From: Streptomyces endocoffeicus
GTDB taxonomy: Bacteria > Actinomycetota > Actinomycetes > Streptomycetales > Streptomycetaceae
Length of the DNA: 64,000 nucleotides
Direction of reading: 5' to 3'
NCBI RefSeq assembly: GCF_016741935.1
Contig: NZ_JAERRG010000011.1
Coordinates: 1-64,000 of the forward strand
Both the position numbers and the translations under genes were made by a program. This document shows, one piece after another, positions 53,784 to 61,568 of the stretch; position 1 is the stretch's first letter, and each line of letters opens with the position of its first letter. The notes beneath the pieces were generated by a model, which made no database searches, had not been told where the DNA came from, and saw only the letters and a list, made by a program, of their open reading frames with translations.

Positions 53784-54971
53784 ATGTCCGCTGGCACCCT
53801 GCCGTCGTTCGATCCGCGCGACCCGCTGGGGCTCGACGATCTCCTCGACCCCGAGGACCTCGCGGTCCGCGACACCATGCGGCAGTGGGCCGCCGACCGC
53901 GTACTGCCGCACATCGCCGACTGGTACGAGCGCGGCGAGGTCCCCGGCATCCGCGAACTGGCCCGGGAGCTCGGCTCCCTCGGCGCACTCGGGATGTCCC
54001 TCACCGGCTACGGCTGCGCGGGCGCCGGCCCGATCCAGTACGGTCTGGCCTGCCTGGAGCTGGAGGCCGCCGACTCCGGGATCCGCTCCCTGATGTCGGT
54101 GCAGGGCTCCCTGTCCATGTACGCCATCCACCGCTTCGGCTCCGAGGAGCAGAAGGAGCGATGGCTGCCCCGGATGGCCGCCGGCGAGGTCATCGGCTGC
54201 TTCGGGCTGACCGAGCCCGACCACGGCTCCGACCCGGCGGGGATGCGTACCTACGCCAAGCGGGACGGCTCGGACTGGGTGCTCACCGGCCGCAAGATGT
54301 GGATCACCAATGGCTCGGTGGCGGGGGTCGCCGTGGTGTGGGCCCGCACCGACGAGGGCATCCGCGGCTTCGTCGTCCCCACCGACGCGCCCGGCTTCTC
54401 GGCCCCGGACATCAAGCACAAGTGGTCGCTGCGCGCGTCGGTCACCAGCGAGCTGGTCCTGGACGAGGTGCGGCTGCCCGCCGACGCGGTGCTGCCCGAG
54501 GTCACCGGCCTGCGCGGGCCGCTGAGCTGTCTGAGCCACGCCCGCTACGGCATCATCTGGGGATCGATGGGCGCGGCCCGCTCCGCGTTCGAGTCGGCGC
54601 TGGACTACGCGCGGGAGCGGGAGCAGTTCGGCCGGCCGATCGGCGGCTTCCAGCTCACCCAGGCCAAGCTGGCCGATATGGCGCTGGAGCTCCACAAGGG
54701 GGTGCTGCTCGCCCACCATCTGGGGCGGCGCTTGGAGGCGGGGCGGCTCCGCCCCGAGCAGATCAGCTTCGGCAAGCTGAACAATGTGCGGGAGGCGATC
54801 GAGATCTGCCGTACGGCCCGGACGATTCTGGGCGCCAACGGGATCTCGCTGGAGTATCCGGTGATGCGGCACGCCACGAATCTGGAGTCCGTGCTCACCT
54901 ATGAGGGCACCGTCGAAATGCACCAACTGGTGCTGGGCAAGGCGCTCACCGGAATCGACGCCTTCCGGTGA
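53784..54971 (+). CDS. Acyl-CoA dehydrogenase, glutaryl-CoA dehydrogenase-like
   Basis: The 395-residue flavoenzyme has FGLTEPDHGSDPAGM (FAD/substrate loop), WVLTGRKMWITNGSVAGVAV, REQFGRPIGGFQLTQAKLAD and a C-terminus VLTYEGTVEMHQLVLGKALT with the catalytic Glu in YEGT. NGLRGP-like and SRYGI-like regions (LSHARYGIIWG) fit glutaryl-CoA dehydrogenases, which convert glutaryl-CoA to crotonyl-CoA in lysine and tryptophan breakdown. CGGAGG lies 9 nt before ATG 53784. No acyl-CoA ligase or ETF gene is adjacent. Confidence 0.92.
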   Translation: MSAGTLPSFDPRDPLGLDDLLDPEDLAVRDTMRQWAADRVLPHIADWYERGEVPGIRELARELGSLGALGMSLTGYGCAGAGPIQYGLACLELEAADSGIRSLMSVQGSLSMYAIHRFGSEEQKERWLPRMAAGEVIGCFGLTEPDHGSDPAGMRTYAKRDGSDWVLTGRKMWITNGSVAGVAVVWARTDEGIRGFVVPTDAPGFSAPDIKHKWSLRASVTSELVLDEVRLPADAVLPEVTGLRGPLSCLSHARYGIIWGSMGAARSAFESALDYAREREQFGRPIGGFQLTQAKLADMALELHKGVLLAHHLGRRLEAGRLRPEQISFGKLNNVREAIEICRTARTILGANGISLEYPVMRHATNLESVLTYEGTVEMHQLVLGKALTGIDAFR

Positions 54972-54983
54972 GCGGCCCCGGGG

Positions 54984-55415
54984 CTAGCTCTGGTTGAAAA
55001 AGCCCGTGGCGTGGCCGGACTGTCCGTTGACGATCTGGAAGTCGGCCGGGGTGAGGAGGAAGACGCGGTTGGCCACCCGGTCGATCGAGCCCCGCAGCCC
55101 GAAGATCAGCCCGGCCATGAAATCCACCACGCGCTTGGCGTCGGCGGACTCCATCGTCGTGAGGTTCACGATGACCGGTACGCCCTCCCGGAAAAGCTCG
55201 CCGATGCCGCGGGCGTCCCGGAATCCGTCCGGGGTGACCGTGGCGATCCGGGTGCCCTGGTCCCGCGCGGTCTCGTCGGCCACCCGCGCTCGCGGGTCGG
55301 TCATCCAGGAGCCGCCGGGCTCGGACCCCTCGGCGTAGTCGTCGTCGTAGTAGCGCTCGTCATCGCTGTCGTCGACGAGGCCAAGCCAGGCACTTGCCTT
55401 GCGTACCGATCCCAT
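54984..55415 (-). CDS. SepF-like cell division protein
   Basis: The 143-residue protein has an N-terminal amphipathic segment MGSVRKASAWLGLVDD, an acidic Asp/Tyr linker (DDERYYDDDY), and the SepF fold: RIATVTPDGFRDARGIGELF, VPVIVNLTTMESADAKRVVD and FMAGLIFGLRGSIDRVANRV. SepF anchors and shapes FtsZ. Streptomyces has several SepF-like proteins; this one lies away from the ftsZ cluster and resembles the divergent SepF-like A type. GAGGAGG lies 6 nt before ATG 55415. It is convergent with the acyl-CoA dehydrogenase gene with a 12-bp gap. Confidence 0.92.
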   Translation of the reverse strand: MGSVRKASAWLGLVDDSDDERYYDDDYAEGSEPGGSWMTDPRARVADETARDQGTRIATVTPDGFRDARGIGELFREGVPVIVNLTTMESADAKRVVDFMAGLIFGLRGSIDRVANRVFLLTPADFQIVNGQSGHATGFFNQS

Positions 55416-55645
55416 GGACGCCTCCTCTCCCTGATGGTGTGTACCGTCCGCCCCTCTATGGTCGTCCATGATGCGGATGGTCTGCCACGTGGATTGCGGC
55501 CGCACAGGGGATTCGTGACGTTACTGGTGCACAACGGCTGGCGCCATATCAGAGTTCCACCTGCTTACGAAGGCTGACGGAGTGGTGGGTAGACTCCGCC
55601 GCTGCCGGACGGGTGACGTCGGGGACGTACGGGTGAACGGGGATC

Positions 55646-56917
55646 GTGGTGTTTGGCATTATCCGGCCTTGTCGGCATCGGCTGTCGGAAAACTTGCGCA
55701 CTGAGTGGATGGCGCATTTGTGCGGGCTGTGCCTCGCGTTGAGGGGTGACCACGGGCAGTTCGCCCGCGTCGCCACCAATTATGACGGCCTGGTGATATC
55801 GGTGCTGGTGGAGGCCCAGGCCGGGCGGTCGGAGGGCTGGCGGCGGACCGCCGGGCCCTGTCCGCTGCGCGGGATGCGGACGGCGTCGGTCGCCCAGGGC
55901 GAGGGGGCGCGTCTCGCGGCCACCGTCTCGCTGGTGCTGGCCTCGGCGAAGGTACGCGACCATGTGGCGGACGGCGACGGGGCGTTGGCCCGGCGGCCGG
56001 TCGCCGCGGCCGCCCGCCGGGTGGCCGGGCGGTGGGACCGGGCGGGGGAGCGCAGCGGCGCCGCGCTCGGCTTCGACACCGCGCTGCTGCTCGACGCGGT
56101 CGGCCGGCAGGAGGAACTGGAGGCCCTGGCGGGCCCCGGCACCTCCCTGCTGACCGTCACCGAGCCCACCGAGACCGCGACCGCCGCGGCCTTCGGGCAC
56201 ACCGCCGTCCTGGCCGGGCGGCCCGGCAACCGGGCCCCGCTGGAGGAGGCGGGCCGGCTCTTCGGGCGGCTGGCGCATCTGCTGGACGCGGTGGAGGACC
56301 TGGCCGAGGACGCCGAGACGGGCGCCTGGAACCCGATCGCGGCCACCGGGGCCGACCTCGCCGAGGTCCGCAGGCTGTGTGACGACGCGGTGCACGGGGT
56401 GCGGCTGGCGCTCAAGGACACCGAATTCGCGGACAAGGGCTCCGGGCGGCTCGCCCACGTACTGCTGGCCCATGAGCTGGGGCGCGCGGTCGACCGCGCC
56501 TTCGGCACCACGGGCTGTGCGCACACCGGCGGCCGGGAGGCGGGCACTCCGGGCACTCCGGGCACCTCGGGCACTCCGAGCGCCTCGGGCGCCCCGGGCA
56601 CCCCGGAGTCCTCCTACGGGCCGCCGCAGTCGCCGTGGATCAACCCGGGCGGCCCCGGCGGCGCGCCCCCGCCCCCGGAGCCGCCGCACGGCCGCCGGCG
56701 GGGGCTGATCGCGGGCTGTCTGGTGTGGACCGGGCTCTGCTGCACCTGCCAGGTGTGCTGCCGCGACCCGTACCACGACCCGTGGACCGGGCAGCCGCGC
56801 GAGGGCCTGTGCCATAAGTGCGATGACTGCTGCGACTGTTGTGACTGCTGCGGCAACTGCGGCGACTGCTGCAGCTGCGACTGCTGTGATGGGTGTGACT
56901 GCGGCTGCGATTGCTAG
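55646..56917 (+). CDS. DUF5685-family protein with extreme cysteine-rich tail
   Basis: The 423-residue protein begins VFGIIRPCRHRLSENLRTEW and has MAHLCGLCLALRGDHGQFAR, the Cys motifs of the DUF5685 family. Residues 40-290 are mostly helical. A Gly/Thr/Pro repeat (GTPGTPGTSGTP, near 296) leads to a Pro-rich stretch. The final about 66 residues hold 24 cysteines, many as CC, CDCC and CDC with Asp and Gly between them. That suggests metal binding or a dense disulfide block. Function is unknown. GTG 55646 or 55649 starts it, without a clear ribosome binding site. It is divergent from the SepF-like gene. Confidence 0.82.
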   Translation: MVFGIIRPCRHRLSENLRTEWMAHLCGLCLALRGDHGQFARVATNYDGLVISVLVEAQAGRSEGWRRTAGPCPLRGMRTASVAQGEGARLAATVSLVLASAKVRDHVADGDGALARRPVAAAARRVAGRWDRAGERSGAALGFDTALLLDAVGRQEELEALAGPGTSLLTVTEPTETATAAAFGHTAVLAGRPGNRAPLEEAGRLFGRLAHLLDAVEDLAEDAETGAWNPIAATGADLAEVRRLCDDAVHGVRLALKDTEFADKGSGRLAHVLLAHELGRAVDRAFGTTGCAHTGGREAGTPGTPGTSGTPSASGAPGTPESSYGPPQSPWINPGGPGGAPPPPEPPHGRRRGLIAGCLVWTGLCCTCQVCCRDPYHDPWTGQPREGLCHKCDDCCDCCDCCGNCGDCCSCDCCDGCDCGCDC

Positions 56918-57000
56918 CCGCGAGGGCGAGGGGTGCCCAACGGGTCTCGCCGCGTGGCGGCAGGCTGCTCCCCTCGGGTCTCGCCGCCTGCGGCGAGCTG

Positions 57001-57144
57001 TTCCCCTCCCCGCCCCTTCCCGAAACCGGGGCTCCGCCCCGGCCCCCGCTCCTCAAACGCCGGAGAGGCTGGAAGGCGGGGCTCCGCCCCAGACTCCGGG
57101 GTCCAGGGTCGAAGCCCCTGGTAACGGGAAGGGGCGGGGAGGGG
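57001..57144. repeat. Inverted-repeat-bounded intergenic element, copy D
   Basis: The left arm CCCTCCCCGCCCCTTCCCG (57004-57022) is answered by CGGGAAGGGGCGGGGAGGG (57125-57143). Inside are GGGGCTCCGCCCC twice, CGCTCCTCAAACGCCGGAGAG and a CCGGGGTCCAGGG block. A shorter duplicated GGGTCTCGCCGC (56942, 56977) precedes it. It lies 84 nt behind the DUF5685 gene stop. Confidence 0.85.
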
Positions 57145-57481
57145 CGGGGAGAGATCGCCGGACGGCTGAGGGGAGAGGGGAGCAATTACGTGTGTGGGAA
57201 GGCCGAACGCGCGTGACGACGCGGATCTGCTGCGGCCACACCGGGGGAGGGAATCCGGCGGGCGCGGGCGAAGCCTCGAAGCGCTGGGGGCAGGGAATCC
57301 CTTGCATCCCGCACGGCAGCGGAGGCGGGCGGTCAGCCCGAACAGGACGACGACCACACTCGACCGAAGTCGATGTGGTCGCGCGTGACCAGCCGCTGCC
57401 TTGAGTCCATGCGCCAAGTGGAGCAGCCATCCGCTTCCGCGTCAACCGCGGTGAGACGCGCCGCTCACAGTTCGGACAGTC
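57145..57481. other. Intergenic region upstream of the flavoprotein-ABC operon
   Basis: This about 340-bp stretch contains a CGACCACA-CTCGACCGAAGTCGA-TGTGGTCG palindromic region (57347-57377; arms CGACCACA and TGTGGTCG with an inner TCGACC/TCGA-type match), which could be an operator. I saw no riboswitch consensus that I can name and no credible gene. Confidence 0.45.
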
Positions 57482-57512
57482 TTGACAGCGCACCGTGGGG
57501 ACGCCTTAACCT
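57482..57512 (+). promoter_or_regulatory. Candidate vegetative promoter of the flavoprotein-ABC operon
   Basis: TTGACA at 57482-57487 and TTAACC/TAACCT at 57506-57512 are separated by 18-19 bp. Transcription would begin near 57519, giving a leader of about 95 nt before the ATG at 57614. Confidence 0.6.
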
Positions 57513-57523
57513 CTGGCCCATGT

Positions 57524-57560
57524 CGAGCTGAGGGGCTCGCCTGCCGAGCTGAGGGGCTCG
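57524..57560 (+). repeat. Twin identical stem-loops in the 5' leader
   Basis: CGAGCTGAGGGGCTCG occurs at 57524-57539 and again at 57545-57560, a perfect 16-bp direct repeat with 21-bp period. Each copy folds as CGAGC...GCTCG. They lie in the predicted untranslated leader of the operon. Confidence 0.8.
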
Positions 57561-57613
57561 GCCGTGTGTGAAGGCCATGCGTGTGTTCACTTCAGAACTC
57601 ACGGAGCCTCCGC

Positions 57614-59560
57614 ATGTCCGCGAACCCGGACCAGCCTCCCCGATCACCCGCCACGGTCGTCTCACCCGCCACAATCGTCATCGTCGGCGCGGGCCCGCGT
57701 GCCACCGGTCTGATCGAGCGCATCGCCGCCAACGCCCCCGAGCTGTACGGCGACGGCGTCCCGCTCGAGCTGCACCTGATAGATCCGCATCCGCCCGGCG
57801 GCGGCCGCATCTGGCGCCCCGACCAGTCCCCGCTGCTGTGGATGAACTCCATGGCCGAGGACGTCACCATGTTCACCGACGAGTCGGTGGAGCGCGAGGG
57901 CCCGATACGCCCCGGCCCCTCCCTCGCCGAATGGGCCCGCGAGGGCAGTGAGGTCCGCGGGGGCCGTGGGGGCCGCGAGGTCCGCGGGGGCCGCGGAGGG
58001 GAGCCGCCGTACGCCCTGCCGCCCGAACTCGCCGCCGAGGCCGCCGCCCTGACCGGGCAGAGCTTCGCCACCAGACGGCTTCAGAGCGCCTATCTGCGCT
58101 GGGTGTACGAGCGCTCGGTGGCCGATCTGCCGCCCGGCACCACCGTCCATGAGCACCGGGACCGGGCCGTGCGCGTCACCGGGCCGCGCGACGGACGGCA
58201 GCAGGTGTGGCTGGAGGGGCGGACCGCGCCGCTCACCGCCGACGCCGTGGTCCTCGCCCTCGGCCACCTCGACGCCGAACCCGACGCCGAGCAGCGAGCG
58301 CTCACCGCCTTCGCCGCCGAGCACCAACTGGTCCACCTCCCCCCGGAGTTCACCGCCGACAGCGATGTGAGCGCGCTGCGCCCCGGCGAGCCGGTGATCG
58401 TGCGCGGGCTCGGCCTCGCCTTCGTCGATCTGATGGTGCTGCTCACCGAGGGACGCGGCGGACGCTATGAGCGCGGCCCGGACGGCGAGTTGGGCTACCG
58501 GCCCTCCGGCCGCGAGCCCGTGCTGTACGCCGGTTCGCGGCGCGGTGTGCCGTACCACGCCAAGATCGGCTACTCGCTGAGCGGTGAGCGGCCCCCGGTG
58601 CCGCGCTTCTTCGGCCCCGCCGAGGTCGATGCGTTGCTCTCCCGCCCCGGGCGGCCGGACTTCCGGCGCGACGTCTGGCCGCTGATCGCCAAGGAGCTGG
58701 GGTTCGCCCACTACCACCGGCTGTTCACCGCCCATCCGGAGCGCGTGGCCGGGGAGTGGTCCGCGTTTCAGGAGAAGTACGCCGCCTGCCCGCCCGGCGG
58801 CCCCGACCTGGACGTCCTGGTCGCCGCGGCCGTCCCCGACCCGGCCGACCGGCTCGACCTGGACGCCCTCGACCACCCCCTGGCCGGGCTGCGGTTCGGC
58901 GACCACGAGGCCCTGCAGCACGCGCTGCGCGGCCATGTCGAGGCCGACCTCGCCCGCCGCCACGACCCCGTGCACAGCCCCGACCTGGCCGTCTTCCTCG
59001 CCCTGCTCTCCGTCTACGGCCAGCTGATCCGGCTCGGCGACATCGGCGGCTGGTGGCACGGCTTCTTCAGCTTCCTTGCCTCCGGCCCGCCGGGGCCACG
59101 GCTGGAGCAGCTGCTCGCGCTCTCCCGCGCCGGAGTGGTCCGCTTCCTCGGCGCCGAGACGACCGTGACCGCCGATCCGGTGCGCGGGGTGTTCCGGGCG
59201 AGCTCCGCCAGCGTGCCCGGCCATGCCGTCGAGGCCCGTGCGCTGGTCGAGGCCCGGCTGCCGGAGCCGACCGTGGACCGCTCCCGCGACACCCTGCTGC
59301 GCTCCCTGCACCGCGACGGCGCCGCCGCCACCCCGGCCGGACTGCTCGCTGTCAGCCCCGCCGACGCCCGGATCCTGGACCGGGCCGGCCGTCCGCATCC
59401 GCGCCGCTTCGCGCTCGGCCCGCACACCGACGCCCGCGCCTCGGGCGCCTTCGCCCGGCCCCGCACCAACGCGCCCGCGTTCCGGCAGAACGACGCCACC
59501 GCGCGCGCCCTGCTGCGCTGTCTGCGCGAGCTGTCCTGTCCGGCCACGGCCACCGCCTGA
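57614..59560 (+). CDS. FAD/NAD(P)-binding protein
   Basis: The 648-residue protein starts with the Rossmann motif TIVIVGAGPRATGLIERIAA at about residues 20-39, then ELHLIDPHPPGGGRIWRPDQ and SPLLWMNSMAEDVTMFTDES, typical of the large FAD/NAD(P)-binding family PF13454. EVRGGRGGREVRGG is a short tandem insertion near residue 117. It probably is a flavin-dependent oxidoreductase acting on the compound imported by the ABC transporter downstream. CGGAG lies 7 nt before ATG 57614; GTG 57581 is less likely. The stop is the start of a 14-bp repeat array. Confidence 0.85.
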   Translation: MSANPDQPPRSPATVVSPATIVIVGAGPRATGLIERIAANAPELYGDGVPLELHLIDPHPPGGGRIWRPDQSPLLWMNSMAEDVTMFTDESVEREGPIRPGPSLAEWAREGSEVRGGRGGREVRGGRGGEPPYALPPELAAEAAALTGQSFATRRLQSAYLRWVYERSVADLPPGTTVHEHRDRAVRVTGPRDGRQQVWLEGRTAPLTADAVVLALGHLDAEPDAEQRALTAFAAEHQLVHLPPEFTADSDVSALRPGEPVIVRGLGLAFVDLMVLLTEGRGGRYERGPDGELGYRPSGREPVLYAGSRRGVPYHAKIGYSLSGERPPVPRFFGPAEVDALLSRPGRPDFRRDVWPLIAKELGFAHYHRLFTAHPERVAGEWSAFQEKYAACPPGGPDLDVLVAAAVPDPADRLDLDALDHPLAGLRFGDHEALQHALRGHVEADLARRHDPVHSPDLAVFLALLSVYGQLIRLGDIGGWWHGFFSFLASGPPGPRLEQLLALSRAGVVRFLGAETTVTADPVRGVFRASSASVPGHAVEARALVEARLPEPTVDRSRDTLLRSLHRDGAAATPAGLLAVSPADARILDRAGRPHPRRFALGPHTDARASGAFARPRTNAPAFRQNDATARALLRCLRELSCPATATA

Positions 59561-59686
59561 GCCTCACGGCTTGAGCCTTACTGCCCGAGCCTCACCGCCT
59601 GAGGTTCGCCGCCCGAGCCTCACCGCCTGAGCCTCACCGCCTGAGCCTCACCGCCTGAGCCTCACCGCTTGAGCTTCACCGCCTGG
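59561..59686. repeat. 14-bp tandem repeat immediately behind the stop
   Basis: Nine units of 14 bp, consensus GCCTCACCGCCTGA, run from the base after the stop codon to 59686. Three consecutive units (59617-59658) are identical. The last coding bases CACCGCCTGA already match the unit end, so the array appears to have grown from the stop codon region. Confidence 0.95.
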
Positions 59687-59758
59687 GGTCCGGCCGACTG
59701 AGTGCCCCCGGAAACCGTCCCCCGCACAACCCCCAGCTCTCCCTCCGAAGGACCCTCC

Positions 59759-60649
59759 ATGTCCCTGACCTCCGATCCACCCGTCGGCAAGGCCGCCGCA
59801 AGCGGCGCCGAACGCGAGGACTACTCCGCCCTCAAGGTCATCCCGGTACGCCACCCCTGGCGCTGGGCCGCCGTCGTCGTCACCGCCGTCCTGGTGGCCC
59901 AGTTCGCCCACGGCCTGATCACCAACCCCGGCTGGGAGTGGGACGTCTTCGCCGACTTCTTCACCACCCGGACCATCCTCAAGGCGGTCTGGATCACCAT
60001 CCAGCTCACCTTCTACGGCACCGCGCTCGGCTTCGCCCTCGGCATCGTCCTCGCCTTCATGCGGCTGTCCCACAGCCCCTTCCTGAAGTCGGTCGCCTTC
60101 ACCTACATCTGGGCGTTCCGCTCCATCCCGCTCATCGTCCAGCTGCTGTTCTGGTTCAACCTCACCTATCTCTACAAGCGGCTGGACTTCGGCATCCCCT
60201 TCGGCCCCGGCTTCTTCTCCTTCGACACCGCGGGTCTGGTCGGGGCGATGAGCGCGGCGGTGCTCGGACTCGCCCTCCACCAGGCGGCCTACGCGGCGGA
60301 GATCGTGCGCGGCGGCGTCCTCGCCGTGGACGGCGGACAGCTGGAGGCGGCGGCCGCGCTCGGCATCCCCCGGCTGCGGCAGCTGCGCCGGATCGTGCTC
60401 CCGCAGGCGATGCGGTCGATCCTGCCGAACGCCGCCAACGAGGTCATCTCGCTCTTCAAGGGCACCTCGATCGTCTCCGTCATGGCGATCGGCGAGCTCT
60501 TCTACCAGGTGCAGGTCATCTACGGACGCAACGGCCGGGTCGTGCCGCTGCTGATGGTCGCGACCGTCTGGTACATCATCCTGACCACCGTGCTCTCGGT
60601 CGCGCAGTACTACGTCGAGCGCCACTTCTCGCGGGGAGCCACCCGATGA
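59759..60649 (+). CDS. Polar amino-acid ABC transporter permease
   Basis: The 296-residue membrane protein has a His/Glu/Gln/Arg-type permease domain with about five to six helices, AFRSIPLIVQLLFWFNLTYL, and the EAA loop LEAAAALGIPRLRQLRRIVL. Its N-terminus has a cytoplasmic segment of about 30 residues. GAAGGA lies 6 nt before ATG 59759. It overlaps the ATPase gene by 4 bp (ATGA). It acts as a homodimer, since only one permease gene is present. Confidence 0.93.
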   Translation: MSLTSDPPVGKAAASGAEREDYSALKVIPVRHPWRWAAVVVTAVLVAQFAHGLITNPGWEWDVFADFFTTRTILKAVWITIQLTFYGTALGFALGIVLAFMRLSHSPFLKSVAFTYIWAFRSIPLIVQLLFWFNLTYLYKRLDFGIPFGPGFFSFDTAGLVGAMSAAVLGLALHQAAYAAEIVRGGVLAVDGGQLEAAAALGIPRLRQLRRIVLPQAMRSILPNAANEVISLFKGTSIVSVMAIGELFYQVQVIYGRNGRVVPLLMVATVWYIILTTVLSVAQYYVERHFSRGATR

Positions 60650-61407
60650 CCGCCATGGTGGACATCCGCTCCGTCCACAAGAGTTTCGGGTCGCTCCAGG
60701 TGCTGCGTGGCATCGACCTGGAGGTGCGCTCCGGGGAAGTGGCCGTCGTCCTCGGCCCCTCCGGCTCCGGCAAGTCCACCCTGCTGCGCGCCATCAACCA
60801 CCTGGAGAAGGTGGACAGCGGCTGGATCAGCGTCGGCGGCTCGCTGGTCGGCTACCGCCGTCAGGGCGACCGCCTCTACGAGCTGCGCGAACGAGAGATC
60901 CTCAGACAGCGCACCCGGATCGGCTTCGTCTTCCAGAACTTCAACCTCTTCCCGCATCTGACGGTGCTGGAGAACATCGTCGAGGCGCCGATATCGGCGT
61001 TGCGCCGCCCCAGGAAGGAGGCGGTGCGCGCCGCCGAGGCGCTGCTCGACCGGGTCGGTCTGGCCGACAAGGCGGCCGCGTACCCCCGGCAGCTCTCCGG
61101 CGGACAGCAGCAGCGGGTGGCGATCGCCCGCGCCCTCGCCCTGGAGCCAGAACTGCTGCTCTTCGACGAGCCGACCTCCGCCCTGGACCCCGAACTGGTC
61201 GGCGAGGTCCTCGACGTCATCAAGGACCTGGCCCACCAGGGCACCACGATGATCGTCGTCACCCATGAGATCGGCTTCGCGCGGGAGGTCGCCGACACCG
61301 TCGTCTTCATGGACGGCGGCCGGATCGTCGAGCGGGGCACGCCCGCCGAGGTGCTCGACGCCCCGCGCCACGAGCGCACCAAGGCGTTCCTCTCCAAGGT
61401 CCTCTGA
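60646..61407 (+). CDS. Polar amino-acid ABC transporter ATPase
   Basis: The 253-residue ATPase has Walker A LGPSGSGKSTLLRAINHLEK near residue 36, signature RQLSGGQQQRVAIARALALE near 149, Walker B LLLFDEPTSALDPELVGEV near 170 and the H-loop VVTHEIGFAREVAD. It closely resembles GlnQ/TcyC/TcyN-type proteins. The start ATG 60646 is coupled to the permease. A Cys or Gln-type substrate is possible, but cannot be fixed from the ATPase. Confidence 0.95.
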   Translation: MTAMVDIRSVHKSFGSLQVLRGIDLEVRSGEVAVVLGPSGSGKSTLLRAINHLEKVDSGWISVGGSLVGYRRQGDRLYELREREILRQRTRIGFVFQNFNLFPHLTVLENIVEAPISALRRPRKEAVRAAEALLDRVGLADKAAAYPRQLSGGQQQRVAIARALALEPELLLFDEPTSALDPELVGEVLDVIKDLAHQGTTMIVVTHEIGFAREVADTVVFMDGGRIVERGTPAEVLDAPRHERTKAFLSKVL

Positions 61408-61409
61408 GG

Positions 61410-61553
61410 CCACCGATGTTCACGAGTCCGCCGATGTCCACGAGATCACCGATGTCCACCCGATCACCGGTCTACGCCAGACCACCGATGTCCACCAGAC
61501 CACCGATGTCCACCAGACCACCGATGTCCACCAGACCACCGATGTTCACCTAC
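61410..61553. repeat. 18-bp tandem repeat between ATPase stop and lipoprotein start
   Basis: Eight units of 18 bp, consensus CCACCGATGTCCACCAGA, begin 3 nt after the ATPase stop and run to 61553; three consecutive units are identical. Because 18 is a multiple of three, the array remains open in the lipoprotein frame and would add an artificial MSTRPP-repeat N-terminus from ATG 61416. Confidence 0.95.
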
Positions 61554-61568
61554 GCAAGGAGCACCCCC

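Noticed and set aside
57145..57481. Cobalamin or SAM riboswitch upstream of the flavoprotein operon
   Set aside because: GGGAATCC-like words occur, but the conserved core elements of these riboswitches are not present in order.
57564..57660. Cysteine-containing leader peptide for sulfur attenuation
   Set aside because: The frame has only a few scattered Cys codons and no poly-Cys run; it overlaps the main start. It does not match the known cysteine attenuators.
61416..61568. N-terminal MSTRPP-repeat extension of the lipoprotein
   Set aside because: The repeat lies before a ribosome binding site and a clear lipoprotein signal peptide, so the frame is open only because 18 is a multiple of three.
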